A stretch of 64,000 nt of DNA from Cryptomeria japonica (GCF_030272615.1 NC_081407.1:152167048-152231047), one strand, 5' to 3'; positions 1-10,872 are shown, counted from the first letter of the stretch. Made by a program: numbers and translations. Notes: generated by a model from the letters alone, not told the origin.

Positions 1-232
1 CGGGATTCAATTGTCTCATTGCGCGAAGGTTTTGCATTCGTTGCCTTTGTGTGGCCAATTTTGTCTCTCTCTTAGATTGGATGGATATATCACGTTCCTC
101 TTCAATTGGTACCTCTTCTTCTATGGTATTCAATTTCCTTGCTTCACGAAGTTTCTTCATTCCTTCTTTTTTTTTTGCATTCTTAGCTTCACGCTCTTCC
201 TGTGTTACATTTTTTGGTCGTTTCCTCGGCAT
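1..232 (-). CDS. N-terminal part of an unrecognised basic protein, cut by the window edge
   Basis: A minus-strand frame opens at ATG 232-230 and stays open for about 77 codons to the window start. It begins MPRKRPKNVTQEEREAKNAK and is rich in Lys, Arg and Glu. Two stretches of the form (R/K)xQRMxxLRxxRxLN / GMKKLREARKLN look like an imperfect internal repeat. I do not recognise the family. Short basic leaders of this kind occur on plant Helitron Rep/helicase proteins and on other transposon proteins, but no catalytic motif lies inside the window. The plus-strand readings of the same DNA are low-complexity and Phe-rich and look like shadows. The reading is moderately likely to be a real coding start; its function is unknown. 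Confidence 0.4.
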   Translation of the reverse strand, partial: MPRKRPKNVTQEEREAKNAKKKEGMKKLREARKLNTIEEEVPIEEERDISIQSKRETKLATQRQRMQNLRAMRQLNP

Positions 233-844
233 GATAATGATTTCTACATGTACATGCACATAAAAGAGAATAAAGTTAATTCATAAAGAGATTTCAAGAG
301 GTGTAAGGGGCAGTCCTAATGCATCTATGACTGTCCTAATTATGCATATGTTAAAATGGATATATGAAATTGAAATTATTTCATGTATTCCTTTTTAAAA
401 TTAGTTCATAAGATATTAAAAAGGATGTGTGAAATTGCAAAAAAAAAATTAAACCACTAAACAAATAATTTCTTATGCAACTTCCTTCAAATGCATTGTT
501 AAATCTAATGTAAATCTAATAGGATTATAATCAATTTTGACAAAACACTTTTATTCTAACATTTAAATAAAATAACAATAAGTATTTGAATTCTTAAAAC
601 AAGAAAATATTACCTCAATTATTCAAATTTGATAAAAAATACTATGTTCTTCCTCTTCGACGTTGCCAAATGAAAAAAAGGTGGTGGAGAGCTGATGGAA
701 TGTATAAAATAAACTTGCATAAAATGTCAACACCATGCAAAAAGCATTTTTTTGTCTGATCATGTGCAGAAAGCAGACAAAATGAGAGAATGTGGTCTTG
801 GATCATGGGTCAAGGGTCCCATATAACCATTTTTTAGTGCAGTT
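233..844. other. AT-rich spacer, no gene seen
   Basis: This stretch is AT-rich, has no long open frame and shows no repeat structure that I can resolve. If the 1-232 reading is a gene, its promoter should lie here, but I see no convincing TATA box at a suitable distance. Confidence 0.5.
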
Positions 845-888
845 CATTTGGCTAGCGCCAAATAGCCATATTTAGCGCTATCCAAATG
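845..888. repeat. Nested inverted repeat around an 18-bp palindrome
   Basis: ATTTGGCTAGCGCCAAAT (846-863) is a near-palindrome. It is followed by the perfect palindrome TAGCGCTA (873-880), and CATTTGG (845-851) pairs with CCAAATG (882-888). The 18-bp core has the same form as the four palindromes at 5988-6108, so the two sites probably belong to one repeat family. Confidence 0.6.
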
Positions 889-914
889 ACTTCCATTAAA
901 AAAATTTAACCTTT

Positions 915-1076
915 GATAAATTTATACTCTATACCCTATAATTTATACTCTATACCCTATAGTTTGATTGCCACAACCGTAAAAATTAAACCATTTAAAA
1001 CCTATAACAAACACCCTAGATCGTATGACCCAATATGCTAAATCCTCGACCCTATAACCCAATATGCTAAACCATA
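915..1076. repeat. Short direct repeats rich in CCCTATA
   Basis: A 20-bp phrase beginning TTTATACTCTATACC occurs twice in tandem (about 921-940 and 942-961). ACCCAATATGCTAAA occurs twice near 1028 and 1058. CCCTATA and CCCTAGA words resemble degenerate telomeric CCCTAAA, but there is no regular telomere array. Confidence 0.5.
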
Positions 1077-1079
1077 TGA

Positions 1080-1575
1080 GGTAAGGATGGAGGGTGAGAT
1101 ATGGCGGGAGGGGGGGAATAAAGGGGGTGCAACACTTATAGAAGGAGGGAGAAAGAAGAGGAGGGATAAAAGAACAAAGAGAGAGAAAATGAGGGATTGC
1201 GGGAGAGTTAGAGATAGGGGTAAGGAGGGAATGGAGATACCTAGAGAGGGGAAGGAATGAGGAAGAAAGTGAGGGATATACCTAGAGAGAGAAGAGAGTG
1301 AGGAAGAAAGTGAGGGACAAACCTAGAGAGGGAAGGGTGTGAGTAGGAAAGTGAGATCGACAAATTTGGGTATAAAGGACATAGAGGGGAGAGGGGTGAT
1401 ATGGGGGTTTAAGGACAGTGGGTGGCATGAAGAAAGTGTGGAAGAGACCTAGAGAGAGGAGGGAGTGAGGAAGAAATCAAGGAAAAGAGGTGAGAGAGGG
1501 AATTAGATGAGTGTAAGGATGGAGAGGGAGATAGCTCGAGGGATAGGGGAATAAGGGAATTGTGAGAGATAGAGA
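1080..1575. repeat. Purine-rich minisatellite, left block
   Basis: The plus strand is almost all A and G, with repeated phrases such as GAGGGAGTGAGGAAGAAA and CCTAGAGAGGGGAAGG. The segment from about 1440 to 1575 recurs at 3797-3935 and, less exactly, at 4590-4730 and 5310-5425. No gene is present; frames on the minus strand are Ser/Leu/Pro-rich translation artefacts. Confidence 0.8.
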
Positions 1576-3797
1576 GGGGAGGGTCATAGGACACAATATG
1601 ACCTCTAACGACGACTCCTTAGGGGGTCATAGGACACCATATGATCCCTTAAAACACCATATAGCCCATAACAACACCATATAGTATCCTAAGGGGTCAT
1701 ACAACACCATATGACCCCTTAGCACACCATATGACCCATAGCGACACCATATGGTGTCCTTCATCTAATACCATATGACTCCTTAGGACACCATATGACC
1801 CATAGCGACACCATATGGTGTCCTATGGGATCATATGGTTTCCTAAGGGATCATAGGACACCCTATGACCCCTTAGGACACAATATGACCCCTAAGAACA
1901 CCTAAGGGGTCATATGGTGTCCTAAAGGTTCATAGGACACCATATAACCCCTTAAGACATAATATGACCCCTAATGACACCTAAGAGGTCATATGGTATC
2001 CTAAGGGGTCATAAGACACCTAATGACCACTTAGGACACCATACAACCCATAATGCCACCATATGGTGTCCTAAGGGGTCATATAGTGTCCTAAGAGGTC
2101 ATAGGACACCATATTACCCCTTAGGACATAATATAAACCCTAACAACACGTAAGGGGTTATATGGTGTACTAAGGGGTCATACAACACTATATGACCCAT
2201 TAGGACATGATATGATCCCTTAGGACACCATATGACCCATAGCGACACTATATGGTGTTCTAAGGGGTCACATGGTGTCCTAAGGGGTCATAAGACACCT
2301 AATGACCGCTTAGGACACCATACAACCCATAATGAAACCATATGGTGTCCTAAGGGGTCATATTGTGTCCTAAGGGGTCATAGGACGCCATATGACCCTT
2401 TAGGACACTATATGACCCCTTAGGACACCATATGATGTCATTATGGGTCGTATGGTGTCCTAAGTAGTCATTAGGTGTCTTATGACCCCTTAGGACACCA
2501 TGTGACCCCTTAGGACACCATATAGTGTCGTTATGGATCATATGGTATCCTAAGGGGTCATATAGTGTCCTGTGACCCCTTAGGACACCATATAGCCCCT
2601 TACATGACGTTAGGGTTCATATTGTGTCCTAAGGAGTCATATGGTGTCCTATGACCCCTTAGGACACTATATGACCCGTTAGATGTCGTTAGGGGTCATA
2701 TTGTGTTCTAAAGGGTCATATGGTAGCCTATGACCCCTTAGGACACCATATGACCCCTTAACACACCATATGGTGTCAATATGGGTCATATGGTGTCCTC
2801 AGGGGTCATCTGGTGTCCTATGACCCCTTAGCACACTATATGGTGTCAATATGGGTCATATGGCGTCCTCAGAGGTCATCTGGTGTCCTATGACCCCTTA
2901 GGACACATTATGGGGTTGGTAAGGGTCATAGTGTCGTAAGGGGTCATATTGTGTCCTATGACCCCTTAGGATACAATATGTTGTCATTATGGATTGTATG
3001 GTGTCCTAAGGGGTCATATGGTGTCCCATGACCCCTTAGGACATCATATGACCCCTTAGGACACAATATGGTGCCGTTATGGGTTGTATGGTGTCCTAAG
3101 GGGTCATATGGTGTCCTATGATCCCTTAGGACATCATATGACCCCTTAGGACACAATATGGTGTCGTTATGGGTCATATGGTGTCTTATGACCCCTTAGG
3201 ACACCATATGACACCTTAGGTGTCGTTAGGGATCATATTGTGTCTTAACGGGTCATATGGTGTGTTATGACCCCTTAAGACACAATATGACCCCTTAGGA
3301 CACCTTATGTTGTCATTATGGCTGGTATGGTGTCCTAAGGGGTCATATGGTGTCCTAAGGGATCATCGGACACCATAGGACCATATTGACACCATATGGT
3401 GTACTAGGGGGTCATATGATGTCTTAAGGGATCATAGGACACCATACGAACCATATCGACACCATATGGTGTACCAAGGGGTAATAGGACACCATACGAA
3501 CCATACCGACACCATATGGTGTACTAAGGGGTCATATGGTGTCCTAAGGGGTCATATGGTGTCCCATGACCCATTAGGACACCATATGGTGTCGTTATGG
3601 GTTGTATGGTGTCCTAAGGGGTCATATGGTGTCCTATGACCACTTAGGACACCATATGGTGTCATTATGGGTCCTATGGTAACCTAAGAGGTCTTATGGT
3701 GTCCTATGACCCCTTAGGACACCATATGACCCCTTAGGTGTCGTTAGGGGTCATATTGTGTCCTAAGGGGTCATATGGTGTCCTATGACCCCTTAGG
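1576..3797. repeat. Satellite array built on CATATG and CCTAAGG cores
   Basis: About 2.2 kb is built from a roughly 20-bp unit close to GGGGTCATATGGTGTCCTAA and its reverse complement. The unit contains two symmetric cores, CATATG and CCTWAGG, so copies in both orientations alternate. In much of the right half, a direct copy is followed by an inverted copy, giving 19-bp-stem hairpins. Variant words (GTCGTTATGGG, GTCAATATGGG) recur at 60-80 bp spacing and suggest a higher-order unit. Short frames here encode repetitive peptides on both strands and are not genes. Confidence 0.9.
2232..2541. repeat. Large inverted repeat inside the satellite
   Basis: Sequence left of about 2386 is mirrored as reverse complement to its right. 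For example, 2278-2342 pairs with about 2431-2495. Both strands encode nearly the same 63-residue peptide, at 2232-2423 plus and 2350-2541 minus, whose midpoints fall on 2386.5. The match extends at least to about 2210 and 2563. Variant bases are shared between the arms, so this is not only the local symmetry of the 20-bp unit. Confidence 0.8.
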
Positions 3798-4439
3798 ACC
3801 TAGAGAGAGGATGGAGTGAGGAAGAAACTTAGGAAAAATGTGAGAGAGAGAATTAGATGGGTGTAAGGATGGAGAGGGAGATAGATCGAGGGATAGGGGA
3901 ATAAGGGAATTGAGAGAGCTAGAGAGGGGAGGGACAAAGAAGAGTATGTATCTATAAGAATGAAGAGCCTGAGAAGAGGTAAGGGGAGAGAGAGCATATG
4001 AGATCTAGTTCATAGAGAGAGCTGGAACTACGAGGGAAGGGAGATAAAGATGGGCCAATCTAGGGAGATTTAACTACTAATATATATATTTTGAGAGGTG
4101 AGAAACCTAGAGGGGAGAGGGGAGATATGGGGGTTTAAGGACGGTGGGGGGGATATAGAGGTAAACATTCAAAGGGACTAAGAGACTTGGTGATAAAGGG
4201 AATAGAAGGTCCAAGGGAGTTGAGAGGTCTCGAGGGGAGAGATAGGCATTGAGGTTTAAGGAGGGTGGAGGGGATAGAGAGGTAAACATGAAGGGAACGA
4301 GAGACTTGGGGATAAAGGACATAAAGGGAAAGGGAGGTAAAAGGCCATAAGGAGGATGGGGGTGATATAAAGGTAAACATGAAGGGAATGAGATACTTGG
4401 GCATAAAGGAAATATACGGGAAGGGAGACCTAAGAGGCT

Positions 4440-4477
<38 letters not shown>

Positions 4478-5870
4478 ATAAAGGAAATGTAGAGGGGGGG
4501 GAGGTGAGAGGCACAAAGGGGAGAGAGGTATGAGATGGGGGTTTAAGGAAGGTTGGGGGTGATAGATAGGTAAGCATGAAGAAAGTGTGGGAGAGACATA
4601 GAGAGACGAGGGAGTGAGGAGAAACTGATGGAAACAGGTGAGAGAGGGAATTAGATGGGTGTAAGGATGGAGAGGGAGATAGCTCGAGGGATAGGGGAAT
4701 AAGGGAATTGTGAGAGCTAGAGAGGGGAGGAAAAAGAAGAGTATGTATATATAAGAATGAAGAGCTCGAGAAGAGGTAAGGGGAGAGAGAGAATATGAGA
4801 TCTAGTTCATAGAGAGAGATGGAACTACGTGGGAAGGGAGATAAAGAAAGGAGAGGTGAGATGGGGGTTTGAGGAGGGTGGGGGGATAGAGATGTAAACA
4901 TGAAGGAAAATACATATTTGTGGATGAAGAACATAGACAAGAAGAGAGGTGAGAGGCATAGATGAGAGATTAAGGAGGATGAGGGGGATACAAAGGTAAA
5001 CATGAAGGGAATAAGATACTTGGGGATAAAGGACATAAAGGGGAAGGGAGGTGAGAGGGGAGAGAGATGTGGGAGACTTGGGGATAAAGGACGTAGAGGG
5101 GAAGGGAGGTGAGAGGCCTAGAGGGGAGGGAGAGGATAGATGGGGGTTTAAGGAGGGTGGGGGTGATAGAGAGGTAAACATGAATGGAATGAGATACTTA
5201 GGGATACAGGACATAGAGGGGAAGGGAGGTGAGAAGCTCAAAGGGGAGAGAGAGGTGAGATGGGGGTTTAAGGAGGGTGGGGGGGATAGAGAGGTAAACA
5301 TGAAGAAAGTGGGGGAGAGACTGAGGGAAAGAGGTGAGAGAGGGAATGAGATGGGTGTAAGGATGGAGAGGGAGATATAGAGGGATAGGGGAATAAGGGA
5401 ATTGTGAGAGCTAGAGAGGGGAGGGATAAAGAAGAGTAGGGATATAAGAATGAAGGGAGATAAGAGGTAAGGGGAGAGAGAATAAGAGATCTAGTTCATA
5501 GAGAGATATGGAACTACGAGTGAAGGAAGATAAAGCTGAGTAATGGGACATGGATGAATATGGATACCTCGAGAGCTCAATGTGAGATGGATAGACGTGG
5601 ATACCTTAACAGGTGGAGAGCAAGGAGAGAGAGGCCATAATTGAGAGAGGGGAGTGAGATATAAAATGAGAGACAAAGGAACAAAGAGAAAGAGGGAAGG
5701 AGGGGTAGATGGTGATTTTTTGAGATACTTAGAGATGGTAAAGGTAGATATAGGTGATGGGGAGAGTTCACAAAGCAAGAAAGAGGGGCAGGTACCTGTA
5801 GGGTGAGAATTGGAGAGGGAGAGAGAAATATATAGAAGGGAAATAGAGGTAATTTACTTAGAGCCTAAGG
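3798..5870. repeat. Purine-rich minisatellite, right block, 110-120 bp period
   Basis: The phrase GGGGGTTTAAGGAGGGTGGG or a variant recurs near 4129, 4245, 4340, 4537, 4863, 4970, 5144 and 5264. It is followed by GATAGAGAGGTAAACATGAA and then GATACTTGGGGATAAAGGA. The result is an imperfect tandem repeat of about 110-120 bp. The first 140 bases duplicate the end of the block left of the satellite. The array decays towards 5870. Long minus-strand frames (up to about 300 codons) are Ser/Pro/Leu repeats caused by strand asymmetry and are not genes. Confidence 0.85.
4441..4472. repeat. (AG)16 microsatellite
   Basis: An uninterrupted AG dinucleotide run lies inside the purine-rich minisatellite. 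Confidence 0.95.
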
Positions 5871-5987
5871 AGGGATTGATAAGAGACACAATAGGTACAT
5901 ATATATATATAAAAGGAGAGAGAGATAGCTAATGGAACATTGTTTCAACTAAACATTGTTTCTATGTACACATTTGGCCCTCTCCCT

Positions 5988-6108
5988 ATTTGGTGCACGC
6001 CAAATGTGGAATATGGACCACATTTGGTGTGCGCCAAATGGGAAAACCCATTGATCACATTTGGTGCATGCCAAATAGGGAGACTGCCATATTTGGCGCA
6101 CGCCAAAT
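5988..6108. repeat. Array of four 18-bp palindromes
   Basis: Near-palindromes of the form ATTTGGYGYRYGCCAAAT lie at 5988-6005, 6022-6039, 6059-6076 and 6091-6108. They are spaced 32-37 bp apart and separated by unrelated 14-19 bp. Each can form a hairpin, and the two strands read alike. The core matches the palindrome at 846-863. Confidence 0.85.
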
Positions 6109-6119
6109 GGCCCGCTTTG

Positions 6120-7225
6120 GGAACCACCAAACCTATGGGTTGGATTTGCCTTGGGCATCCAACCCAAAGGTTTGGACAACCATTTCAAGCTAGAGACGTG
6201 TTTTTATCAAAACATTGAAAATTTTAACATATTTTTGGTCATGCTCTCTATCAGGTTTGCACGTGTTTCAATGAAGTTAAAAAAAAATACCGTGGTAAAC
6301 TTGAGCTCCCTCTTAGCTATCCAACAATGTAATTTATTCCAAATTTTGATTTCGTTAAGTCTTTCATCTATAATTTCTTTTGTCAGTGTGTCTGTTTTTT
6401 GTCAAAAACCAACATGCACTATTTTGAGTATAGATATTTACACGTTCATCAGATTTTGAAAAAAACTTACATTTTTAGAAACTAGACTCCATTCTACACA
6501 ATTTTTTTTTAAAAAGTTTTGATTTTTGATTAGTTTTCAATGATTTTAGGGGGGAGTACACTCAAATTTCTGTTTTTCAGGATGTGTCCACTTTGAAAAT
6601 CATACTCATTAAAAAATTAGCTGAAAAATCTGGCATAAACTACAAGGTGTTAGCTAATTTCTCACCGAAGCTATTTTAAAAATTCAAAAAAAAAAGTTAA
6701 CATTTTAGGGGGGCTACAATAGACGCTATGTTATGTTTTTTGCATAAAAATAGGACCACTTTTCGTGGGCCCCCTTTTTGAAGCCCTTAATCTCCACCAT
6801 TTTCAAAATAAATTAGTAGTTTAGAAAGTAGACTCGAATCACTCCAACTCTTATTCTTGTTGCATCTTCAAATTTGGAGTGTAATTATGTTCAATTTGTC
6901 GTTGAAGTTCAAACTTTGTTGATTTCTAGAAAAAAAGTGGCATCTTAAGACCCCCTTTTGGTACCACAACTTGGTGCATATACCCAACAGCTACACCTAA
7001 GGCTACAACTTTCGCTCTCACCTGATTTCTATAGCGGCTCGAAGGATTTACCGCGTAAGGTTGTTCCCAAGAGTGATGTGTCTCTTGGCATGCCTCTCTT
7101 AAAAATAGAAAATTTAGAGCGTTACTAACACTTTTCTCTTATACCTAGGACCACAAGAGCCAAAGGAAAGGATAGTGTGTGTTAGAAATGGGACCACTCT
7201 ATAGTTTTTTGCACAAGCGTGCCAA
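6120..7225. other. Non-coding AT-rich stretch
   Basis: No long frame, domain or clear repeat is visible. Short homopolymer runs of T and A are common. Several phrases (for example near 6550 and 6700, AGGGGGG followed by T/A-rich DNA) may be old retroelement leader or LTR DNA, but I cannot place boundaries. Confidence 0.4.
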
Positions 7226-7229
7226 TCAC

Positions 7230-7690
7230 AAAAAACACTTGTTCTTTTTAACCTTTTTATTGCAATGTGATCTATTTGCTATTTGGAGATGTTGCTCCAA
7301 CAGACATGATGTTCTTTTTAATTCCACAAAGCAATTTGTTTTCTAACTAGGAAAGTAAAAATCCCGGTCAACAAAATTGAAAGCACATTTACTTAAAGTA
7401 AAATCGCTTTGTAAACAAAAATGGACAAGTTTTGATTGTTCTTTTTAACTTGCAAATAAAAGATTGATTGTGAATTTTATCCTTGCAAGAAATAAAATAT
7501 TGTTGGTTCTTTTAAGCCCAAATTAAAATGTTTGTCCTAACTTGCACGAAAGCAAAGTTTGTTTGATTTGTTGTTCTTTTTAACTCACAATGAGATTCTT
7601 TTTAAGCCCAAATGAAGATGTTTGTTGATTTTAGCCCGAAATGAGAGATGATTCTTTTTTAAACAAAGGAAAGTGAATTCTTTTTATCCA
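7230..7690. repeat. Dispersed TTCTTTTTAA motif array
   Basis: The word TTCTTTTTAA, or TTCTTTTAAGCCC, occurs about eight times between 7241 and 7690. It is often followed by CTTGCAA or GCCCAAAT. Spacing is irregular, from 25 to 130 bp. It lies on the internal side of the probable minus-strand LTR at 8325-9783, together with the AGCGCT array, and may be part of that element's leader. Confidence 0.5.
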
Positions 7691-7895
7691 ACTTAAAAAG
7701 CTAGAAAAAAATTTAAATTTCCTAATTCTAACTCCTCCAATCTTGCAAGAAATTTGTTAGTAACTTGCAAAAAAGAAAAAATAGTAAAATAAAAATATTT
7801 TTGGTGGGCTTCTACAAGCCTAAGTTTTTAATTTTTCGGTTACAATTTTTTTTTTTGCTCTCTGTTACAAAAGAGCCTACTCTGTAAAAACACAG

Positions 7896-8232
7896 AAGCG
7901 CTACTTCGGACAACAATGCCGAAGTATTTGCACAAGCGCAAACACAACTAGCAAAAGTGCTAAAATATGAACAACAACGCTAAACTATGAACAAAAGCGC
8001 TATTTAAACAGTTTCGACAGAATTTAAGGACTGACAAACAAAGAGCGCAAAAGCACTAGATTATTACAAAAGCGCCAATTAATAAACAAAAGCACTAATT
8101 AATAAACAAAAATGCTACAACTATAGCAAAAAAGCTAAAACTGAGGTGAAAGCGCTAAAAAATTGAGCAAAAATGCTAAAACTCTTATGTCGATAGTGCC
8201 AAAACGCGAGACAAAAGCGCTAAAGCGCAACC
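7896..8232. repeat. Array of ACAAAAGCGCTAAAA-like units
   Basis: About 14 copies of a 10-15 bp word close to CAAAAGCGCTAAAA are spaced 15-25 bp apart. The AGCGCT core is palindromic. Copies vary mainly at the CpG (GCGCT, GTGCT, GCACT, ATGCT), as expected for old methylated DNA. If the LTR at 8325-9783 is real, the array sits just downstream of its primer site on the minus strand. Confidence 0.7.
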
Positions 8233-8324
8233 TGTGTGTGAAAATTATAAGAAAATCATTAAAAAGTTAGATTGGAAATGATCAAAAGGTTGCGCGTTCG
8301 ATTCATGTCAAGTTCACCAAATGA

Positions 8325-9783
8325 TGCACACTAAAAAGGACACAAGAGAACACAAGTTCAAACGTTAGTATGTTAGTGATAATAAAAAAATGAAATACAA
8401 ATGAACCTATGATCCTTAACATGCATATCAAGAGAGATATAAAACAGACAATAAGAAGCATACAAAAACGAAAAAGGGAAAGAAAACTCCTCGAGATGCT
8501 CCTCACAATGCTCATAGTTTCTCCTCCCTTGTTCCTCTCCTCTCCAAGTTCCACATGAGTGTAGCCCTTATCTTTTTGCACTATTCATGGATGTCTTATG
8601 AAGATTCAAGATTATGAAAATAAGAACAAAATGTCTATGCAAGTGTAAACAAGCTACTATGAGAAAGCACCTAATTAATCTATGTTAATTTTAACAAAGT
8701 AACAAAACAAATGCTCCTAAATGTTCTCTCAAAATAACTATAAGTTTGATGCATAAAGATTTATGGATCCTTTTGAAGAAGGAATGGGCTCTATTTATAA
8801 GAAAAATGGAGAAATGGATGGTTGAGATTGAGTAATCTCAACAAGGGCTAGGATTGATGGGTTTGTGATCCATGTGATGAATTTCAACCCAATCCCATGA
8901 TGACAAATGTCAACATGAGATGGCTTGAGAGGAGAGGGAAGAAACATTAAATGCTTGAGATGACATGAAGATTACCTTGGGAGGGTTTGGTTAGGCTTGA
9001 GTTAGTGAATAAAGCTTTTATCTAACGAATAATGCCTTTATCCAATGGATAAACTCTTGTGCAAGAGTTAATGGAGATAACCATGGTCAAAGCAATAAAT
9101 GCTTGAAGAGACCCATGAGTTAAATGAGGGTTGAGTTAGAGGGAAAGTATCTAACCATGTGGGTGAGTTGAGTTTAACCATTAATGGTTATGTAAGAGTC
9201 ATAAATGGTTATGTAAGAGCCATAAATGGTTTAGAAGACTTTGGGGGTTAACTTGTTGGCGAATAAAAGTCTTTAATGCTTTTCAAAGACTTTGGAAGCT
9301 TTGAGAAGTGACTTCTCTTTGCTTAGAAATGTGACAATAATTAGGGGATAGGATTAGGCTAATTTGGAATGGATTAGAAGAATCTAGAAGGGGTTTAGGA
9401 TGCAAGTGGGTTTGGTGGGTGAGAGAAAATAGGATTTTAATTAAAATAAAATTCATTTATTTCAACTAAAATTGTGCAACTTGCTTTTGTAGGAGAATGC
9501 AAGTGGGGGGAGAGTAGAGATTTAAACAAATATTTATTTATTTATTTAAATGAGGAAAGGGGTTAAATTAAACAAATATGCTTTATTCATTTAATTAATT
9601 GTTAGAGTGTGGTTTAATGAATTAATTTAAATAAATTCAATAATTTATTTAGTTAATAGAAGAAGAGGTTTGAGGAAGAATTAATTAAATATTAATTTAA
9701 TTAACTGTTGACTAATGGTTAAATAATCAAATAAATACTAAATATTCATTTAATTAAGTGGACAGATTTATGTGTCTACAACA
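8325..9783 (-). mobile_element. Probable LTR of a retrotransposon, minus orientation
   Basis: Read on the minus strand, the segment starts TGTTGTAGACACA at 9783 and ends TGTGCA at 8325. It has a TATAAATA box near two thirds of its length and is followed by TTTGGTGAACTTGAC, which could be a primer-binding site. The length of about 1.46 kb is usual for plant gypsy LTRs. No second copy is seen in the window and flanking bases do not form a clear 5-bp duplication, so it is a truncated element or a misjudged boundary. The 93-codon minus frame at 8303-8581 crosses the boundary and is not convincing as a gene. Confidence 0.5.
8792..8799 (-). promoter_or_regulatory. TATA box of the probable minus-strand LTR
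   Basis: The minus strand reads TTATAAATAGAG, a good plant TATA box. It lies about 470 bp before the proposed 3' end of the LTR, in the usual U3/R position. Confidence 0.5.
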
Positions 9784-10837
9784 GGCTTTCATGTTCATAT
9801 AGTCATTATTGATCTTCATGGTGAATTTGCATGTGGTAACCCTATGATTACTATTTTGATCTCTATCTAAGAATGTCTTTCTCTTTGTTTTTCTATCGAT
9901 CTGCATTTTTATTAGCAAAGTCTTTTCATTATCTTAGATGATAATAACTGTGATGTATTATCTTTTGATAGTGAAACAAACCATAGTGCTCTAATGCGAT
10001 CCTTCATTCTTAACATAGACATCCAATCTTGGTATGGACTTATACAAGTATGTCATCTTAATCTCAACTTGGAAGGATCATACATTGGGCTAATGACTAC
10101 CTTCATTCAAATAACTGTCATTTCATACTCCTGGTCATATACTATTCTTTTGTTGTTGCCTTCATTTATTCAGTGTCATGTATTATTTAGCCTTGATTCA
10201 CTGTCCATGTAAAATGATCTTGTGGATGTTATGTATACACCTCACTATTGACTATCTTAGTCTGCTAATGTCCTTATATGGCAGAATAAATACTTCCTTG
10301 AATGTCTTCTATGGTCACTCTGAATCTATTTCCTAATCAATATGTGCTCACTATTGTGAATGATGAGTTCCTGCTCGATGAAGCAATAGTGACATAAAAA
10401 CATGTTGGGCTCAACCCTTGTGGGAGCCTCATTTTACTCCACATCTTGTGATATTTGACATATCGGTATGAAATAAAAAGTATTCCGATAATTAATATCA
10501 TACCTATACTTGCACAATGAACAAACATGTTAGATAAAACAATGAAGTTTAGATCTTGATGAGTCCTAATGATGGTTCTTTGCTTTTCTTTGATGCATGA
10601 AATGACTCTATAATTTGCTCTAATGCCTTATGAAAGTAAATTATATGTTTGTTGATGTTACATATGAACTGATTAGGCATCCTGATCTCTAACACCACTT
10701 GTCATCTCTTGCAGGCACTTCTGGAGCAGCAGAGCAACTTCTGAAGCAATCCAAGTGGAAGAAGACAAAGATTCAACAATTCAACCTTGGGGTTCATCAT
10801 TTAGGCAATGACATATCCCTATTATTTTCTTAAGTTC
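9784..10837. other. Spacer without recognisable gene
   Basis: Mixed AT-rich sequence with only short open frames (about 70 codons) and no motif I recognise. The phrase GGGCTCAACCCTTGTGGGAG near 10411 and the A/T tracts could be retroelement debris. Confidence 0.35.
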
Positions 10838-10841
10838 TGTT

Positions 10842-10872
10842 GTCCTCATTTTTGTTTTCAAAAATGAAGGAC
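10842..10872. repeat. Hairpin with 13-bp stem
   Basis: GTCCTCATTTTTG (10842-10854) pairs with CAAAAATG-A-AGGAC (10859-10872), leaving a TTTT loop and one bulged A. It starts four bases after TGTT (10838), a typical LTR start. It may mark the left edge of the element that carries the long frame at 12938-16369. Confidence 0.5.

Noticed and set aside
915-1076. Telomere-like CCCTATA/CCCTAGA words
   Set aside because: No regular 7-bp array; the words are irregular and embedded in longer direct repeats.
2232-3177. Several 60-75 codon frames with related peptides on both strands
   Set aside because: They are direct translations of the 20-bp satellite and its inverted copies.
4107-5036. Long minus-strand open frame of about 310 codons
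   Set aside because: It is a Ser/Pro/Leu-rich translation of a purine-rich minisatellite; open frames are expected from the lack of stop triplets on that strand.
5988-6108. CRISPR-like layout of repeats and spacers
   Set aside because: There are only four palindromic units, no leader or cas genes, and a eukaryotic context.
8303-8581. 93-codon minus frame with hydrophobic stretches
   Set aside because: It crosses the proposed LTR boundary, has low-complexity Phe/Ile/Leu content and no recognised domain.
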